From Clostridiales bacterium (GTDB lineage Bacteria > Bacillota > Desulfotomaculia > Desulfotomaculales > VENG01), in contig JADQBQ010000002.1 in the NCBI GenBank assembly GCA_016278505.1, positions 153,638 to 217,637 of the forward strand: 64,000 bases of DNA, in the 5' to 3' direction. Position 1 is the first letter of the stretch. Every line of letters starts with the position of its first letter. The notes below the pieces were generated by a model. That model saw only the letters and a list, made by a program, of their open reading frames with translations, was not told where the DNA came from and did not search any database. Positions 1-8,824 of this stretch are shown here, in pieces. A program made the translations under genes and the position numbers.

Positions 1-1
1 T

Positions 2-244
2 GAACACCCTGACGTAATAGAGGTCTCGGTATTGTTTGCCCCGTCTAAAAATGAAAAAGAAGTACTTACAGCCTTTATTGTGAGCCAAGCCCCAGATCTT
101 ACAGAAGAGCAAATACACACATTCCTACAGCAAAGCAGGGCATTGACGCAGGAAGAGCTGCCTCGTCAATACCGTATGGTACCGGAAATTCCAAAGACAT
201 TAAGTGGTAAGGTTTTAAAGTTAAAATTGATTGAAGACTTCTAA
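2..244 (+). CDS. acyl-CoA synthetase (AMP-forming), C-terminal fragment cut by the window edge
   Basis: The reading frame is open from the first bases (EHPDVIEVSV...) and ends at 244, so only the last 80 or so residues are visible. The order of a short EHPDV stretch, a middle segment and a late PKTLSGKVLK motif matches the C-terminal domain of the acyl/acetyl-CoA synthetase superfamily. There the lysine in the SGK motif makes the adenylate during activation of a carboxylic acid with ATP and CoA. The substrate cannot be told from this part. A full homologue of the same superfamily lies at 31,933-33,528. The true start lies upstream of the window. Family placement is firm, specificity unknown. 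Confidence 0.8.
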   Translation, partial: EHPDVIEVSVLFAPSKNEKEVLTAFIVSQAPDLTEEQIHTFLQQSRALTQEELPRQYRMVPEIPKTLSGKVLKLKLIEDF

Positions 245-324
245 AATGCTACCTTCCGGATAGATGACAATGCTTATGGAAAGAATAATCCACGGATTAA
301 CATTCTCCCGGGAGGTATATCTAT

Positions 325-1053
325 ATGCAAAAGCAGGAAATACCAAACAAGCTTGATGAGCGTTTTCAGCATAGTAACACTGATCAGGATATGTTGGAAA
401 AAGGTGCCATATTGCAGAGAGACGGTACTTTTGCCATTGCACCACATATTACGGGTGGAGTCATTACTGATTTTGATATGCTGGTAAGAATGGCCGATGT
501 AGCCAAAAAATTCGGTTGTCAAGCCATGAAAGTAACTTCGTCCCAGCGTATTGCCCTGGTCGGTATAAAAAAAGAAGATATTGATGCCGCCTGGCAGGAA
601 CTGGGCATGAAGCCGGGCGCAGCCATTGGGTTGTGTGTGCGGAGTGTAAAATTTTGCCCCGGAACCACCTTTTGCAAAAGAGGCCAGCAGGATTCGGTGG
701 GCTTAGGTACCAAACTGGATGAAAAATTTCACGGCATGACTTTGCCGTCCAAATTTAAAATCGGCATTAGCGGTTGCCCTAATATGTGCATGGATTCCAT
801 GATGATAGATTTTGGCGCTGTAGGTATGCCCAGGGGCTTTAAAGTTTTTGTCGGGGGAAACGGCGGACGCCAACCCAGATTCGGGCAACTTATGGCCGAA
901 GACCAATCACCGGAACAAGTGGAAGGTATATTGGATAAAATTATAGACCATTACAAGGCTAATGCCAAGACTAATGAAAGATTAGGACGGTTTATCGAAA
1001 GAATTGGATTTGATAACTTTAAAGATAAAACCGTTGCCGGCTTATGGCATTGA
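325..1053 (+). CDS. small siroheme/[4Fe-4S] sulfite (nitrite) reductase-like protein
   Basis: A 242-residue protein with a single sulfite/nitrite-reductase half-domain. Two cysteine motifs that bind the coupled siroheme-[4Fe-4S] centre are visible: CPGTTFC (C-x5-C) at about residue 110 and GCPNMC (C-x3-C) at about residue 152. It is much shorter than the two-repeat assimilatory enzymes (about 500 residues or more) and resembles the compact sulfite-reductase-like proteins of sulfate reducers and methanogens. A cytoplasmic role in electron transfer to sulfite, nitrite or a related substrate is inferred. The ATG at 325 has GGGAGG 9 bases upstream. A strong terminator directly follows, so it is probably transcribed alone or with the upstream synthetase. 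Confidence 0.85.
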   Translation: MQKQEIPNKLDERFQHSNTDQDMLEKGAILQRDGTFAIAPHITGGVITDFDMLVRMADVAKKFGCQAMKVTSSQRIALVGIKKEDIDAAWQELGMKPGAAIGLCVRSVKFCPGTTFCKRGQQDSVGLGTKLDEKFHGMTLPSKFKIGISGCPNMCMDSMMIDFGAVGMPRGFKVFVGGNGGRQPRFGQLMAEDQSPEQVEGILDKIIDHYKANAKTNERLGRFIERIGFDNFKDKTVAGLWH

Positions 1054-1090
1054 AAACCAGGCTTCAGCCTTAGCTGAAGCCTGGTTTTTT
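1054..1090 (+). terminator. intrinsic terminator after the sulfite reductase-like gene
   Basis: A GC-rich perfect stem (AAACCAGGCTTCAGC with its complement) is followed by six T residues directly after the stop codon. The A-run on the other flank could let it also act on leftward transcription from adhE. Confidence 0.9.
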
Positions 1091-1133
1091 ATACTTTAGA
1101 AAAGCGCCAAGGGAACTGATTTAGCGCGTTTTA

Positions 1134-3770
1134 TTAAAGCTCTCCGGTATATGCTTTTTTATATATATCTACTAATTCCGGGATTAGAGGCTGCCTGGGA
1201 TTGGAGATAGTTGCCTGGTCATGAAATGCCTTTTCTGCCAGTACCTCCACCCCGTCCATATATACCCCCTCATTAACTCCGCAGTCTGCTATGGTAAGCG
1301 GCATGTCCAGCCTGCGCATTAATTCCTGGATTGCTTTAATCAGGCTATTAATACCCTCTTCCTCATTATTAGCTTGTAGTCCCAAGAAACGTGCTATCTC
1401 CAGGTATTTTTCCGGAGCCTTAAAATACTCGTACTGTGGAAAGGAAGTAAATTTAGTTGGGAGTTGCGAATTATATTTTATTACATGCGGTAGTAATATG
1501 GCATTAGCCCTGCCGTGAGTAATGTGGAATTCCCCACCCAACTTATGGGCCAGGCTATGACAGATACCTAAAAATGCATTGGTAAAAGCCATGCCTGCCA
1601 TGCAGGAGGCATGGTGCATTTTCTCCCGGGCCGCACGGTTTGAACCGTTTTGATAAGCCTTAGGTAAATTATCAAAAACCAATTCGATAGTCTTTATCGC
1701 CAGGGCATCTGTGTACTCCGATGCCATAACAGAAACATAAGCCTCTACGGCATGGGTCAATACATCCAGACCGGTATCCGCCGTAATTGAAGGCGGTATG
1801 GTCATGACAAAGTCACTGTCAATGATGGCCACGTCCGGGGTTAACTCGTAATCGGCAAGGGGATATTTGATATCCTCACCTTTGTGTGTTATAACTGAAA
1901 AAGCACTAACTTCGGATCCTGTCCCGCTGGTTGTGGGTATAGCTACCAACCGGGCCTGTCTCCCAAGTTTGGGATACTTAAAAGTGCGCTTTCTAATGTC
2001 CATAAACTTTAATTTCAAAAAATCAAATTCCACTTCGGGGTGTTCGTAAAAAAGCCACATAGCCTTAGCTGCATCTATGGGAGAACCTCCCCCGAGAGCG
2101 ATAATTGTATCGGGTTTAAACTGGCGCATCATTCGCACACCGTTTTTAACTGTATCTACAGAGGGGTCAGGTTCTACCTCGGAAAACACCTCTATGGCCA
2201 CAGGGTTATTCCGTTTGTTTAAGTGATGGGTTATTTTATCGACGAAGCCCAGCTTTACCACCCCAGGATCGGTAACTATCATTACCCTGGTAACACCGGT
2301 CATTTTGGTCAGGTACCTTACTGACCCTGCCTTAAAATATATTCTTTCCGGCACTCGAAACCACTGTAACCTGTCACGCCTCTTAGCCACCCTTTTCACG
2401 TTAATCAGGTTTTTTACGCTAACGTTGGAAGTGGTGGCATTACCGCCGAAAGATCCACACCCCAGAGTAAGAGAAGGTATATTAACATTGTAGATGTCTC
2501 CTATTGCCCCGTGCGTGGCCGGAGAATTGACAATAATTCTACCTGCTCTCATCCTGTTGGAAAACTCTTGTATTTTAATATCCTCACCGGAATGAATAAC
2601 AGCCGAGTGCCCCAACCCTCCAAAGGCAAGCATCTCCTCACACCTGCTTACTCCGGCTTCAAAACTATCAACAATGTAACAAGCCAAAACAGGGCTGAGC
2701 TTTTCCATGGATAAGGGAAACTCCGGGCCCACACCGTCTAAGACGGCAACAAGTATTTTTGTATCAACGGGCACTTCTATGCCGGCCATTTTAGCAATAT
2801 CCGCAGCCCACTGACCCACAATATCAGGATTAATCCTGCAACTGTCCCTGTCGATTGCCGTTTCCTCAAGGCGCGCCATTTCTTCGTCATTTAAAAAATA
2901 GCACTTGTTACTTTTCATCAAAGAAATAACTTCTTCTGAGACTTCCCGGTCTAAAATCACTGCTTGCTCTGATGCACAAATGAGCCCGTTATCAAAGGTT
3001 TTACTCATAATGAGGTCAGTGACCGCCCTTTTAATGTGAGCATTCTTTTCTATGTAGCAGGGTACGTTTCCCGGCCCCACTCCTAATGCGGGCTTTCCGG
3101 TACTGTATGCCGCCCGAACCATTTCTGCTCCCCCGGTAGCTAAAATTAGGTTAACCCCGGGGTGCTGCATCAAGTACCTTGTTGCTTCTATAGAGGGTTT
3201 TTCGATCCACCCTATACAGTTTTCCGGCGCGCCTGCTTTCACTGCAGCTTCCAGCATTACCTTGGCTGACTCTGCACAACAACCCTGTGCCCCGGGATGA
3301 AAGCTGAATATTACGGGGTTCCTGGTCTTGGTACAAATAAGGGCCTTAAACATAGTGGTAGATGTAGGATTAGTAACCGGTATCAGAGCGGAAACCACAC
3401 CAACCGGTTCCGCAATTTCCCAATAATCATCTTCCTCATCTGTTCGGATTATCCCTACAGTTTTTTCATACTTGATGCCATGATAGATGGTTTCCGTTGC
3501 GAAAATGTTCTTGGTAACTTTATCTTCATAAATTCCACGTTGCGTTTCGTCAACAGCCATATGAGCCAATTCCGTATGTCTATCAAGTCCGGCGAGAGCC
3601 ATGGCCAGTATGATATTATCAATTTGTGTTTGATCCAATTTATAAAACTCATCCAGAGCTTTTCTTGCATTGTCTATGAGGTTGTCCACCATTTCTTTTA
3701 CACTGTCATCCACTGGAGCATGCTCGCAGGATACTTCTAACGGGTTGCCTCCACAATAATTTGCGGTCAT
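1134..3770 (-). CDS. adhE: bifunctional acetaldehyde-CoA/alcohol dehydrogenase AdhE
   Basis: About 878 residues with the typical AdhE fusion. The N-terminal half is a CoA-acylating aldehyde dehydrogenase, with the catalytic cysteine in the DNGLICASEQ motif near residue 240. The C-terminal half is an iron-dependent alcohol dehydrogenase with GGGSPIDAAKA and the metal-binding histidines of HAVEAY and GICHSLAHKLGG. It reduces acetyl-CoA through acetaldehyde to ethanol with NADH and usually forms spirosomes. The start is placed at the second methionine (MTANYCGG) because GGAGG stands 7-8 bases upstream; the longer frame adds seven residues without support. It is monocistronic, with about 155 bases of AT-rich DNA upstream in which I saw no clear Rex-type operator. 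Confidence 0.95.
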   Translation of the reverse strand: MTANYCGGNPLEVSCEHAPVDDSVKEMVDNLIDNARKALDEFYKLDQTQIDNIILAMALAGLDRHTELAHMAVDETQRGIYEDKVTKNIFATETIYHGIKYEKTVGIIRTDEEDDYWEIAEPVGVVSALIPVTNPTSTTMFKALICTKTRNPVIFSFHPGAQGCCAESAKVMLEAAVKAGAPENCIGWIEKPSIEATRYLMQHPGVNLILATGGAEMVRAAYSTGKPALGVGPGNVPCYIEKNAHIKRAVTDLIMSKTFDNGLICASEQAVILDREVSEEVISLMKSNKCYFLNDEEMARLEETAIDRDSCRINPDIVGQWAADIAKMAGIEVPVDTKILVAVLDGVGPEFPLSMEKLSPVLACYIVDSFEAGVSRCEEMLAFGGLGHSAVIHSGEDIKIQEFSNRMRAGRIIVNSPATHGAIGDIYNVNIPSLTLGCGSFGGNATTSNVSVKNLINVKRVAKRRDRLQWFRVPERIYFKAGSVRYLTKMTGVTRVMIVTDPGVVKLGFVDKITHHLNKRNNPVAIEVFSEVEPDPSVDTVKNGVRMMRQFKPDTIIALGGGSPIDAAKAMWLFYEHPEVEFDFLKLKFMDIRKRTFKYPKLGRQARLVAIPTTSGTGSEVSAFSVITHKGEDIKYPLADYELTPDVAIIDSDFVMTIPPSITADTGLDVLTHAVEAYVSVMASEYTDALAIKTIELVFDNLPKAYQNGSNRAAREKMHHASCMAGMAFTNAFLGICHSLAHKLGGEFHITHGRANAILLPHVIKYNSQLPTKFTSFPQYEYFKAPEKYLEIARFLGLQANNEEEGINSLIKAIQELMRRLDMPLTIADCGVNEGVYMDGVEVLAEKAFHDQATISNPRQPLIPELVDIYKKAYTGEL

Positions 3771-3925
3771 TACATAACCTCCAAAAAACAATTACTCATT
3801 GCTTAAAAAGTATCCCCTGTGATTTTTTAACTTATACCGAGATTGGTGTTAAACAAAGCCTACATGGTATAAATTAAATAATATGGATACAAACTACTCT
3901 AAATTCGCGAAACGAAAGGCTTGAT

Positions 3926-4147
3926 ATGATGAGTCTTTGCCCCTTATGTAACTATATTAGAGAGCAAAACATTCAGTGCTCTTGTGGAAACACTATGCGT
4001 GACAGCGGACCGGTAACGGACTATTATGGTCCTTACAGCCCGTATGTCAACTTGGAATTTGAGTCCCATGTATGTCACCATCTTTTTGCCTGTCCGGAGT
4101 GCGGGCAGGATATGGTAGTGGGAATACCACTAGAAGAATCGCCTTGA
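3926..4147 (+). CDS. small zinc-ribbon-like protein of unknown function
   Basis: A 73-residue protein with three short cysteine motifs: CPLC near the N terminus, CSC in the middle and CPEC near residue 58. Paired CxxC knuckles like these usually bind one zinc ion. No enzymatic motif is visible. A GAAAGG ribosome site precedes the ATG pair. It lies between adhE (divergent) and the ferredoxin-like gene (convergent), so context gives no role. Expression as a real protein is likely because of the conserved-looking cysteines and the terminator directly behind it. Confidence 0.6.
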   Translation: MMSLCPLCNYIREQNIQCSCGNTMRDSGPVTDYYGPYSPYVNLEFESHVCHHLFACPECGQDMVVGIPLEESP

Positions 4148-4157
4148 TTTCACATAC

Positions 4158-4191
4158 AAAAAAGCGTTCCAACAGTATGTTGAAACGCTTT
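4158..4191. terminator. bidirectional terminator between convergent genes
   Basis: The stem AAAGCGTT..AACA pairs with TGTTGAAACGCTTT. An A-run on the left and a T-containing flank on the right make it usable by the zinc-ribbon gene (+) and the ferredoxin gene (-). Confidence 0.8.
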
Positions 4192-4208
4192 CACTTTCGC
4201 ATTTTCCT

Positions 4209-4586
4209 TTAACCATGTATCAATCCCGGCAGGCACTTAGTACAAACCCATATACTTTTCCCCTCACTGCGGCAGGGTAAAACAGGTACTTCATCCTCGT
4301 TGCGGCCGCAGCGAAAGCACTTTTGTGCAATATAATTGGATGACTTGTTTTGCTGGTGTCTTTGCACAGCCTCTTCCGAAAAGTTAGGTGCCTCCCGCTC
4401 TTCGAGGGTCAAGGCTCCTTGTGGGCATGTACCGATGCAGAATCCGGCCCCATCACACAATTCTTCCTTAATCACTTTTGCTTTGCCATCAACTATTTCT
4501 ATGGCACCTTCAGCACACGGGCTCACGCACAAACCGCAACCATTGCATTTCTCTTCATTGATTTTAACTATTTGCCTGTTGGCCAC
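4209..4586 (-). CDS. 4Fe-4S ferredoxin-like protein with C-terminal cysteine knuckles
   Basis: About 125 residues. A classical CNGCGLCVSPC cluster motif is followed by a second one in which the second cysteine is replaced (CDGAGFCIGTC), so the second centre may be a [3Fe-4S] or a cluster with an altered ligand. The C terminus carries a separate CFRCG ... CTKC pair that looks like a zinc ribbon or rubredoxin-type knuckle. A cytoplasmic electron carrier or an Fe-S protein partner is likely. The start is the GTG at 4586, preceded by GGGAGG; the longer frame extends into upstream DNA without a ribosome site. A TGTGA-N6-TCACA palindrome lies about 105 bases upstream of this start. Confidence 0.75.
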   Translation of the reverse strand: MANRQIVKINEEKCNGCGLCVSPCAEGAIEIVDGKAKVIKEELCDGAGFCIGTCPQGALTLEEREAPNFSEEAVQRHQQNKSSNYIAQKCFRCGRNEDEVPVLPCRSEGKSIWVCTKCLPGLIHG

Positions 4587-4691
4587 TAAAATTCCTCCCT
4601 TTGAACATGCTACTGTATTTTTTATGATGTCTCTTACAGTTATTTTAACAACGATTATGCCCGTGTTCTGTAAACAACATCTCACTTTTAG

Positions 4692-4707
4692 TGTGATATT
4701 TCTCACA
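4692..4707. promoter_or_regulatory. CRP/FNR- or Rex-like palindrome upstream of the ferredoxin gene
   Basis: A perfect TGTGA-N6-TCACA inverted repeat. This half-site and spacing fit CRP/FNR-family sites and the core of many Rex sites (TTGTGA-N6-TCACAA). It lies between the DegT gene end and the ferredoxin gene, both on the minus strand, so it would act on the ferredoxin gene. A partly overlapping CAC-N5-GTG repeat is adjacent. The identity of the regulator is inference. Confidence 0.5.
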
Positions 4708-4728
4708 GTAAATTAAACGTTAACAGAA

Positions 4729-5940
4729 TCAAACAGCATAATAGGTCATAACTTTGTATATCGCTTCTACCACATCATCTGCATCCTGCCGGGACATAGC
4801 CGGAAACAGCGGTAAAGATAAAAATATATCGTAAAGTCCCTCGGCCTTAGGGGCCAAACTACCTTCCAGATTGCAAATGTCGGGATGCCCTACCCATTTA
4901 AAGTACGGATGCATAAAAGCAGGCATGTGCTGTACCCCCACCCCTATATTTTCGGCCCGTAGGGCATTGTATATTTCTAAACGAGTTGCTTTTAGGTTTT
5001 CGGGGCGCAGCGTAATAATATAATAGTACCAGGCATGTTTACCATCATTAAAGGCTGCAGGTGTAAAGAATTGCTGCATACCGGCAAAAGCATGATTATA
5101 TATTTCTGCAATTTCACGCCGCCTGGTCAGAAACCAGTCAGCACGCCCAAGCTGTCTTAATCCTAAGGCGGCCTGCATTTCATTCATCCGGTAATAGAAA
5201 CCCCTATCCTGCATTTCAAAATGCCACGGCTCTTTACTCCGAAGAAGTCGTTCTCGTTCGGTTACTATTCCCCCGCTGCCAAAGACAGAAAGCCAAGCGT
5301 GAAGTTCCTCCGAATCTGTTACAACCATACCACCTTCGCCCGTATACACTCCCTGCGGCCCGTCAAAACTAAATACCGTTAAGGGACTAATGCTGCCGAT
5401 TTTTTTACCCTTAAATTCTGCCCCCAGGGCATGGGAAGCATCCTCAATCACTTCCACCTGGTTTTCCTGGGCAATGTCCGCAATAGCTTCCATATCACAC
5501 GGGCGCCCGGCAAAATGAACCGGCATTACCGCAACAGTTCGCAGGCTCATTGCCTTCCGTAGTTCTTGGGGATCCATGTTATATGTTTGTGGATCTATAT
5601 CCGCAAAGGTCTGCATTCCACCCTGGTGTTTAATGGCAGTTGGAGTAGAAGGATGAACAAGGGCACTTGTTATTACTTCTTCCATATGTCCTACTGCTGC
5701 CGCCATTAAGGCTATATGTATGCCTGCGGGCCCCGAAGAAACTGCATAAGCATAGCGGGCTCCGACATAACGGGCAAATTTCTGCTCAAATTCTTTAACC
5801 ACTGGGCCGTCTTTTAATATATCATGATCCAAAACCTGTTTGACTGCCTGTTTATCATCTTCTTTTATGCTGGGTTTGACCTGGGGGAGCAGTTCTTCCC
5901 TGAGCGGTTTTCCCCCGGCCACTGCCGGTTTATCTGCCAT
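4729..5940 (-). CDS. DegT/DnrJ/EryC1/StrS family PLP-fold protein lacking the catalytic lysine
   Basis: A 403-residue member of the DegT/DnrJ aminotransferase family, which modifies keto-sugars. It has the family's N-terminal GG-P-x motifs, an SSGPAGIHIAL substrate/PLP phosphate region near residue 70, and EDASHALGA near residue 166. The segment that normally reads SFHxxKxxxTGEGG reads SFDGPQGVYTGEGG: the Schiff-base lysine is replaced by glutamine 196 (codon CAG at 5,353-5,355). Ordinary transamination is therefore unlikely. In the family, the ColD dehydrase has a histidine there. The neighbours are not sugar genes, so the substrate is unknown. The ATG at 5,940 lies 31 bases from a perfect AGGAGG, with a hairpin in between. 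Confidence 0.8.
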   Translation of the reverse strand: MADKPAVAGGKPLREELLPQVKPSIKEDDKQAVKQVLDHDILKDGPVVKEFEQKFARYVGARYAYAVSSGPAGIHIALMAAAVGHMEEVITSALVHPSTPTAIKHQGGMQTFADIDPQTYNMDPQELRKAMSLRTVAVMPVHFAGRPCDMEAIADIAQENQVEVIEDASHALGAEFKGKKIGSISPLTVFSFDGPQGVYTGEGGMVVTDSEELHAWLSVFGSGGIVTERERLLRSKEPWHFEMQDRGFYYRMNEMQAALGLRQLGRADWFLTRRREIAEIYNHAFAGMQQFFTPAAFNDGKHAWYYYIITLRPENLKATRLEIYNALRAENIGVGVQHMPAFMHPYFKWVGHPDICNLEGSLAPKAEGLYDIFLSLPLFPAMSRQDADDVVEAIYKVMTYYAV

Positions 5941-5946
5941 AGTTAC

Positions 5947-5977
5947 GCGCCTTTTATTAAGGCGCTGGTCGCCTCCT
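5947..5977 (-). promoter_or_regulatory. ribosome site separated from the start codon by a stem-loop
   Basis: A perfect AGGAGG (5,972-5,977) is followed by a GCGCCTT/AAGGCGC hairpin (5,947-5,965) and then the ATG at 5,940. Linear spacing is 31 bases; folding out the 19-base hairpin leaves about 12, a workable distance. No alternative ATG, GTG or TTG lies in frame between. The hairpin may control translation of the DegT-like gene. Confidence 0.5.
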
Positions 5978-6126
5978 TTTTGCTACTGGTTACGAATATT
6001 TTTCTAGCATCAACCGGAAGATTCCTTTCCATAAACTTTAAGCTTATCAACAATTATTGGCTACACATAGCCGGTTAGGGTACAATATAATTCAACATGT
6101 ACACCCTTTGAAGGAGGATTGCAGAA

Positions 6127-7569
6127 GTGAGGAAAAAGAAATCATTAACGATAATGGCTACTATCCTCCTTACAATAATGGGAATGATGCTTTCTGTCAG
6201 TTTATTTGGTCAAACAATTTTTTCCTTAAAAGCTTTTCAATTTAGGTTAGCATTGCAATTTTCCGAAAAAGGCATCACTCAGGTGGAAATTCCTCCATTG
6301 GGGTTAATAAAGGCTCACACGCACCAAACACCTGTGAAAATCATTGTTCGATTGGAAAACATAGACCTGGAATTATTAAAAGAGTTTGTATCCGATTCTC
6401 CACAACAGGCAAAAATTATTTCGGATATACGCAGCCAGTCTAAGCATATATTGACTGTTTATGTATTTAAACTTTTATTACTGTCAGCTTTGGGCGGTGC
6501 TTTCGGAGTTTTTCTTATTCGACGCAAGGGTATTATACCACTGCTACAAGGTGCACTCGGAGGCTTAATACTTGCCGTAATATTATTAGCCGGGACATAC
6601 TATACTTATGACACTAGAGAGTTTCAAAAACCCAAGTATGAAGGCGTCTTGCGCGCAGCACCCTGGATGGTAAGCCTCGCTGAACAGACATTTGGTAAGA
6701 TTGAAACTCTAACCGAGAAAATGCAGGTTGTTGCCACCAATTTATACGATCTTTTTGAACAAATTGAAAATCTCAAACCTTTGACCGAAACAGCAAACGA
6801 CATTAAGGTTCTGCACGTTTCCGACACACATAACAATCCGGCCGGAATAGAGTTCATTCATAGCGTTGCCCGGCTTTTTGATGCGGACCTAATTATTGAT
6901 ACAGGTGATATAAGTGACTTTGGTACCCCGTTAGAAGCACTCCTTCTGGACCGGCTTAAAAAACTTAACAAGCCCTATATCTTTATTCCAGGAAATCACG
7001 ATTCACCAGATATAGTAGAGCACCTACTTCAAATACCGGAAGTTACTGTACTTGACGGGCTAACAGAAATTAACGGGCTGCGTATTATTGGTTTTCCCGA
7101 CCCAGCATCATTTGGCCCGGATGTAGTTCCACCAAGCATAGATGACATTCCACAATATGTAGATCAAATTAAAGAAAAATTGTTCCAAGTTCCGGAAGGA
7201 GTAAATATTCTGGCTTTACATAATCATGATATGGCAAAAGAATTAGCCGGGTATGCTCCGGTAATAGTATTCGGGCACAACCACCGGCTCGCCATTGAAA
7301 CCAATAAAGATTCCGTTTTGGTTAATGCAGGGACCAGTGGTGCCTCCGGCATAAGAGGACTACAGTCTTTTAATTCACCCTACTCAGTGGTATTACTCTA
7401 TTTCAGACGTATAGACGAAAAAATTAAACTTGTGGCCGCCGATTCCATTAAAGTTAATAACCTAAAACAGGGGTTTACATTGGAACGAAAGGTTTTTAAC
7501 AAGGAAAAAGAACTGCCGGCAGAGAATCCTGACAATCAGGTATTAAATTTAAAAAGTTATTTTGATTAA
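6127..7569 (+). CDS. membrane-anchored metallophosphoesterase
   Basis: A 480-residue protein with three hydrophobic segments: one at the N terminus (about residues 10-30) and two near residues 115-165. These are followed by a calcineurin-like phosphoesterase domain. The metal ligand motifs are all present: VSDTHNN, DTGDISDFG, PGNHDS, LALHNHD and FGHNHR. It probably hydrolyses a phosphoester in or near the membrane; the substrate is unknown. The start is GTG at 6,127 after GGAGG. The aminotransferase gene follows after 15 bases, suggesting co-transcription. Confidence 0.85.
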   Translation: MRKKKSLTIMATILLTIMGMMLSVSLFGQTIFSLKAFQFRLALQFSEKGITQVEIPPLGLIKAHTHQTPVKIIVRLENIDLELLKEFVSDSPQQAKIISDIRSQSKHILTVYVFKLLLLSALGGAFGVFLIRRKGIIPLLQGALGGLILAVILLAGTYYTYDTREFQKPKYEGVLRAAPWMVSLAEQTFGKIETLTEKMQVVATNLYDLFEQIENLKPLTETANDIKVLHVSDTHNNPAGIEFIHSVARLFDADLIIDTGDISDFGTPLEALLLDRLKKLNKPYIFIPGNHDSPDIVEHLLQIPEVTVLDGLTEINGLRIIGFPDPASFGPDVVPPSIDDIPQYVDQIKEKLFQVPEGVNILALHNHDMAKELAGYAPVIVFGHNHRLAIETNKDSVLVNAGTSGASGIRGLQSFNSPYSVVLLYFRRIDEKIKLVAADSIKVNNLKQGFTLERKVFNKEKELPAENPDNQVLNLKSYFD

Positions 7570-7584
7570 GAGAGGAGTTTGCGC

Positions 7585-8775
7585 ATGCCTATAGCCACAA
7601 AAATTGACAAGTTTTTGGAAAGTGCTTCCTGGATACGAAAAATGTTTGAGGAAGGGGAAAAACTGCGGCGCATTCACGGGCCTGAAAATGTGTTTGACTT
7701 TACTATTGGTAATCCTAACGTTGAGCCGCCCCAAGCATTTAAACAAGAGTTAAAAAGAATTGCTGCCGAACCCGAATCGGGGATGCACCGCTACATGAGC
7801 AATGCCGGTTATGAAAATACCAGGACCGCAGTTGCCAAAGTGCTGGCCGAAGATTCCGGTCTGTCTTTCTCACCGGAAAACGTTATCATGACCGTCGGTG
7901 CCGGCGGTGGGCTCAACGTTGTATTAAAAGCTTTATTAAATCCGGGGGAAGAAGTTATTATCCTAGCTCCCTACTTCGTAGAATACAAATTTTACATAGA
8001 TAATCACAGTGGGACAATTAAAGAGGTTTCCACACGGGAAGATTTTTCCTTGGACCTGGAAGCAATAGCTAAAGCTATTGGTCCCAATACTCGTGCGATG
8101 ATCATAAATACACCTAATAATCCTACCGGCAAAGTGTATTCTGAGCAAGAATTGGAACAACTAGGCGACCTGTTGGAACAAAAAGAAAAAGAACTGAACC
8201 GCGCGCTATATGTAATATCCGATGAGCCTTATGCTAAAATTTCTTATGATGGGATCAAAGTGCCAAGCATTTTTAAGTATATTAAAAGATCCATATTAGT
8301 AACATCCCACAGTAAAGACTTGGCCCTTCCCGGCGAGCGCATCGGTTATGCAGCGGTTAGCCCTCAGATGGAGGATGCAGGACATGTAATGGAAGGACTT
8401 GTTTTCTGCAACCGTACTTTGGGCTTTGTAAACGCACCTGCTCTAGCCCAGCGTCTTGTCACTCCACTACAGCGTGAAACAGTTGATATAGCGGCATATC
8501 AAGAAAAAAGGGATATCTTATATGACAATTTAACTCGCATGGGTTATAAAATGGTAAAACCTCAAGGTGCTTTCTATCTCTTCCCTCAGTCCCCTATACC
8601 TGACGATGTGGAATTTATAGATAAGGCGCAAAAATATAATTTACTGCTGGTTCCCGGCAGCGGCTTTGGCAAGCCCGGCTATTTTCGTATTTCTTACTGC
8701 ATAGACAAACAAGTAATATTAAACTCCTTTACCGCTTTCGAAAAACTGGCACATGAAGTAGGAATATTGGCTTGA
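7585..8775 (+). CDS. class I/II PLP-dependent aminotransferase
   Basis: About 396 residues with the fold-type I aspartate aminotransferase signature. Visible are the NTPNNPTGKVYS motif, the DEPYAKI aspartate-tyrosine pair and the PLP lysine in SHSKDLALPGERIGY. It transfers an amino group between an amino acid and a 2-oxo acid in the cytoplasm; the substrate cannot be read from the sequence. ATG at 7,585 has GAGGAG 7 bases upstream. It probably forms an operon with the upstream phosphoesterase and ends at the hairpin at 8,801-8,820. Confidence 0.88.
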   Translation: MPIATKIDKFLESASWIRKMFEEGEKLRRIHGPENVFDFTIGNPNVEPPQAFKQELKRIAAEPESGMHRYMSNAGYENTRTAVAKVLAEDSGLSFSPENVIMTVGAGGGLNVVLKALLNPGEEVIILAPYFVEYKFYIDNHSGTIKEVSTREDFSLDLEAIAKAIGPNTRAMIINTPNNPTGKVYSEQELEQLGDLLEQKEKELNRALYVISDEPYAKISYDGIKVPSIFKYIKRSILVTSHSKDLALPGERIGYAAVSPQMEDAGHVMEGLVFCNRTLGFVNAPALAQRLVTPLQRETVDIAAYQEKRDILYDNLTRMGYKMVKPQGAFYLFPQSPIPDDVEFIDKAQKYNLLLVPGSGFGKPGYFRISYCIDKQVILNSFTAFEKLAHEVGILA

Positions 8776-8795
8776 CATTTTTCTTAAATAATAGT

Positions 8796-8824
8796 AAAAA
8801 CCCTCCTCTTAGAGGAGGGTTTTC
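8796..8824. terminator. bidirectional terminator
   Basis: A perfect CCCTCCTCT/AGAGGAGGG stem is flanked by A5 and T4 runs. It ends the aminotransferase transcript (+) and the structured RNA (-). Confidence 0.9.

Noticed and set aside
3297-3740. A 147-codon open frame antisense to adhE, the longest such shadow on that strand
   Set aside because: adhE is conserved throughout this region, and the antisense frame has no motif or start signal.
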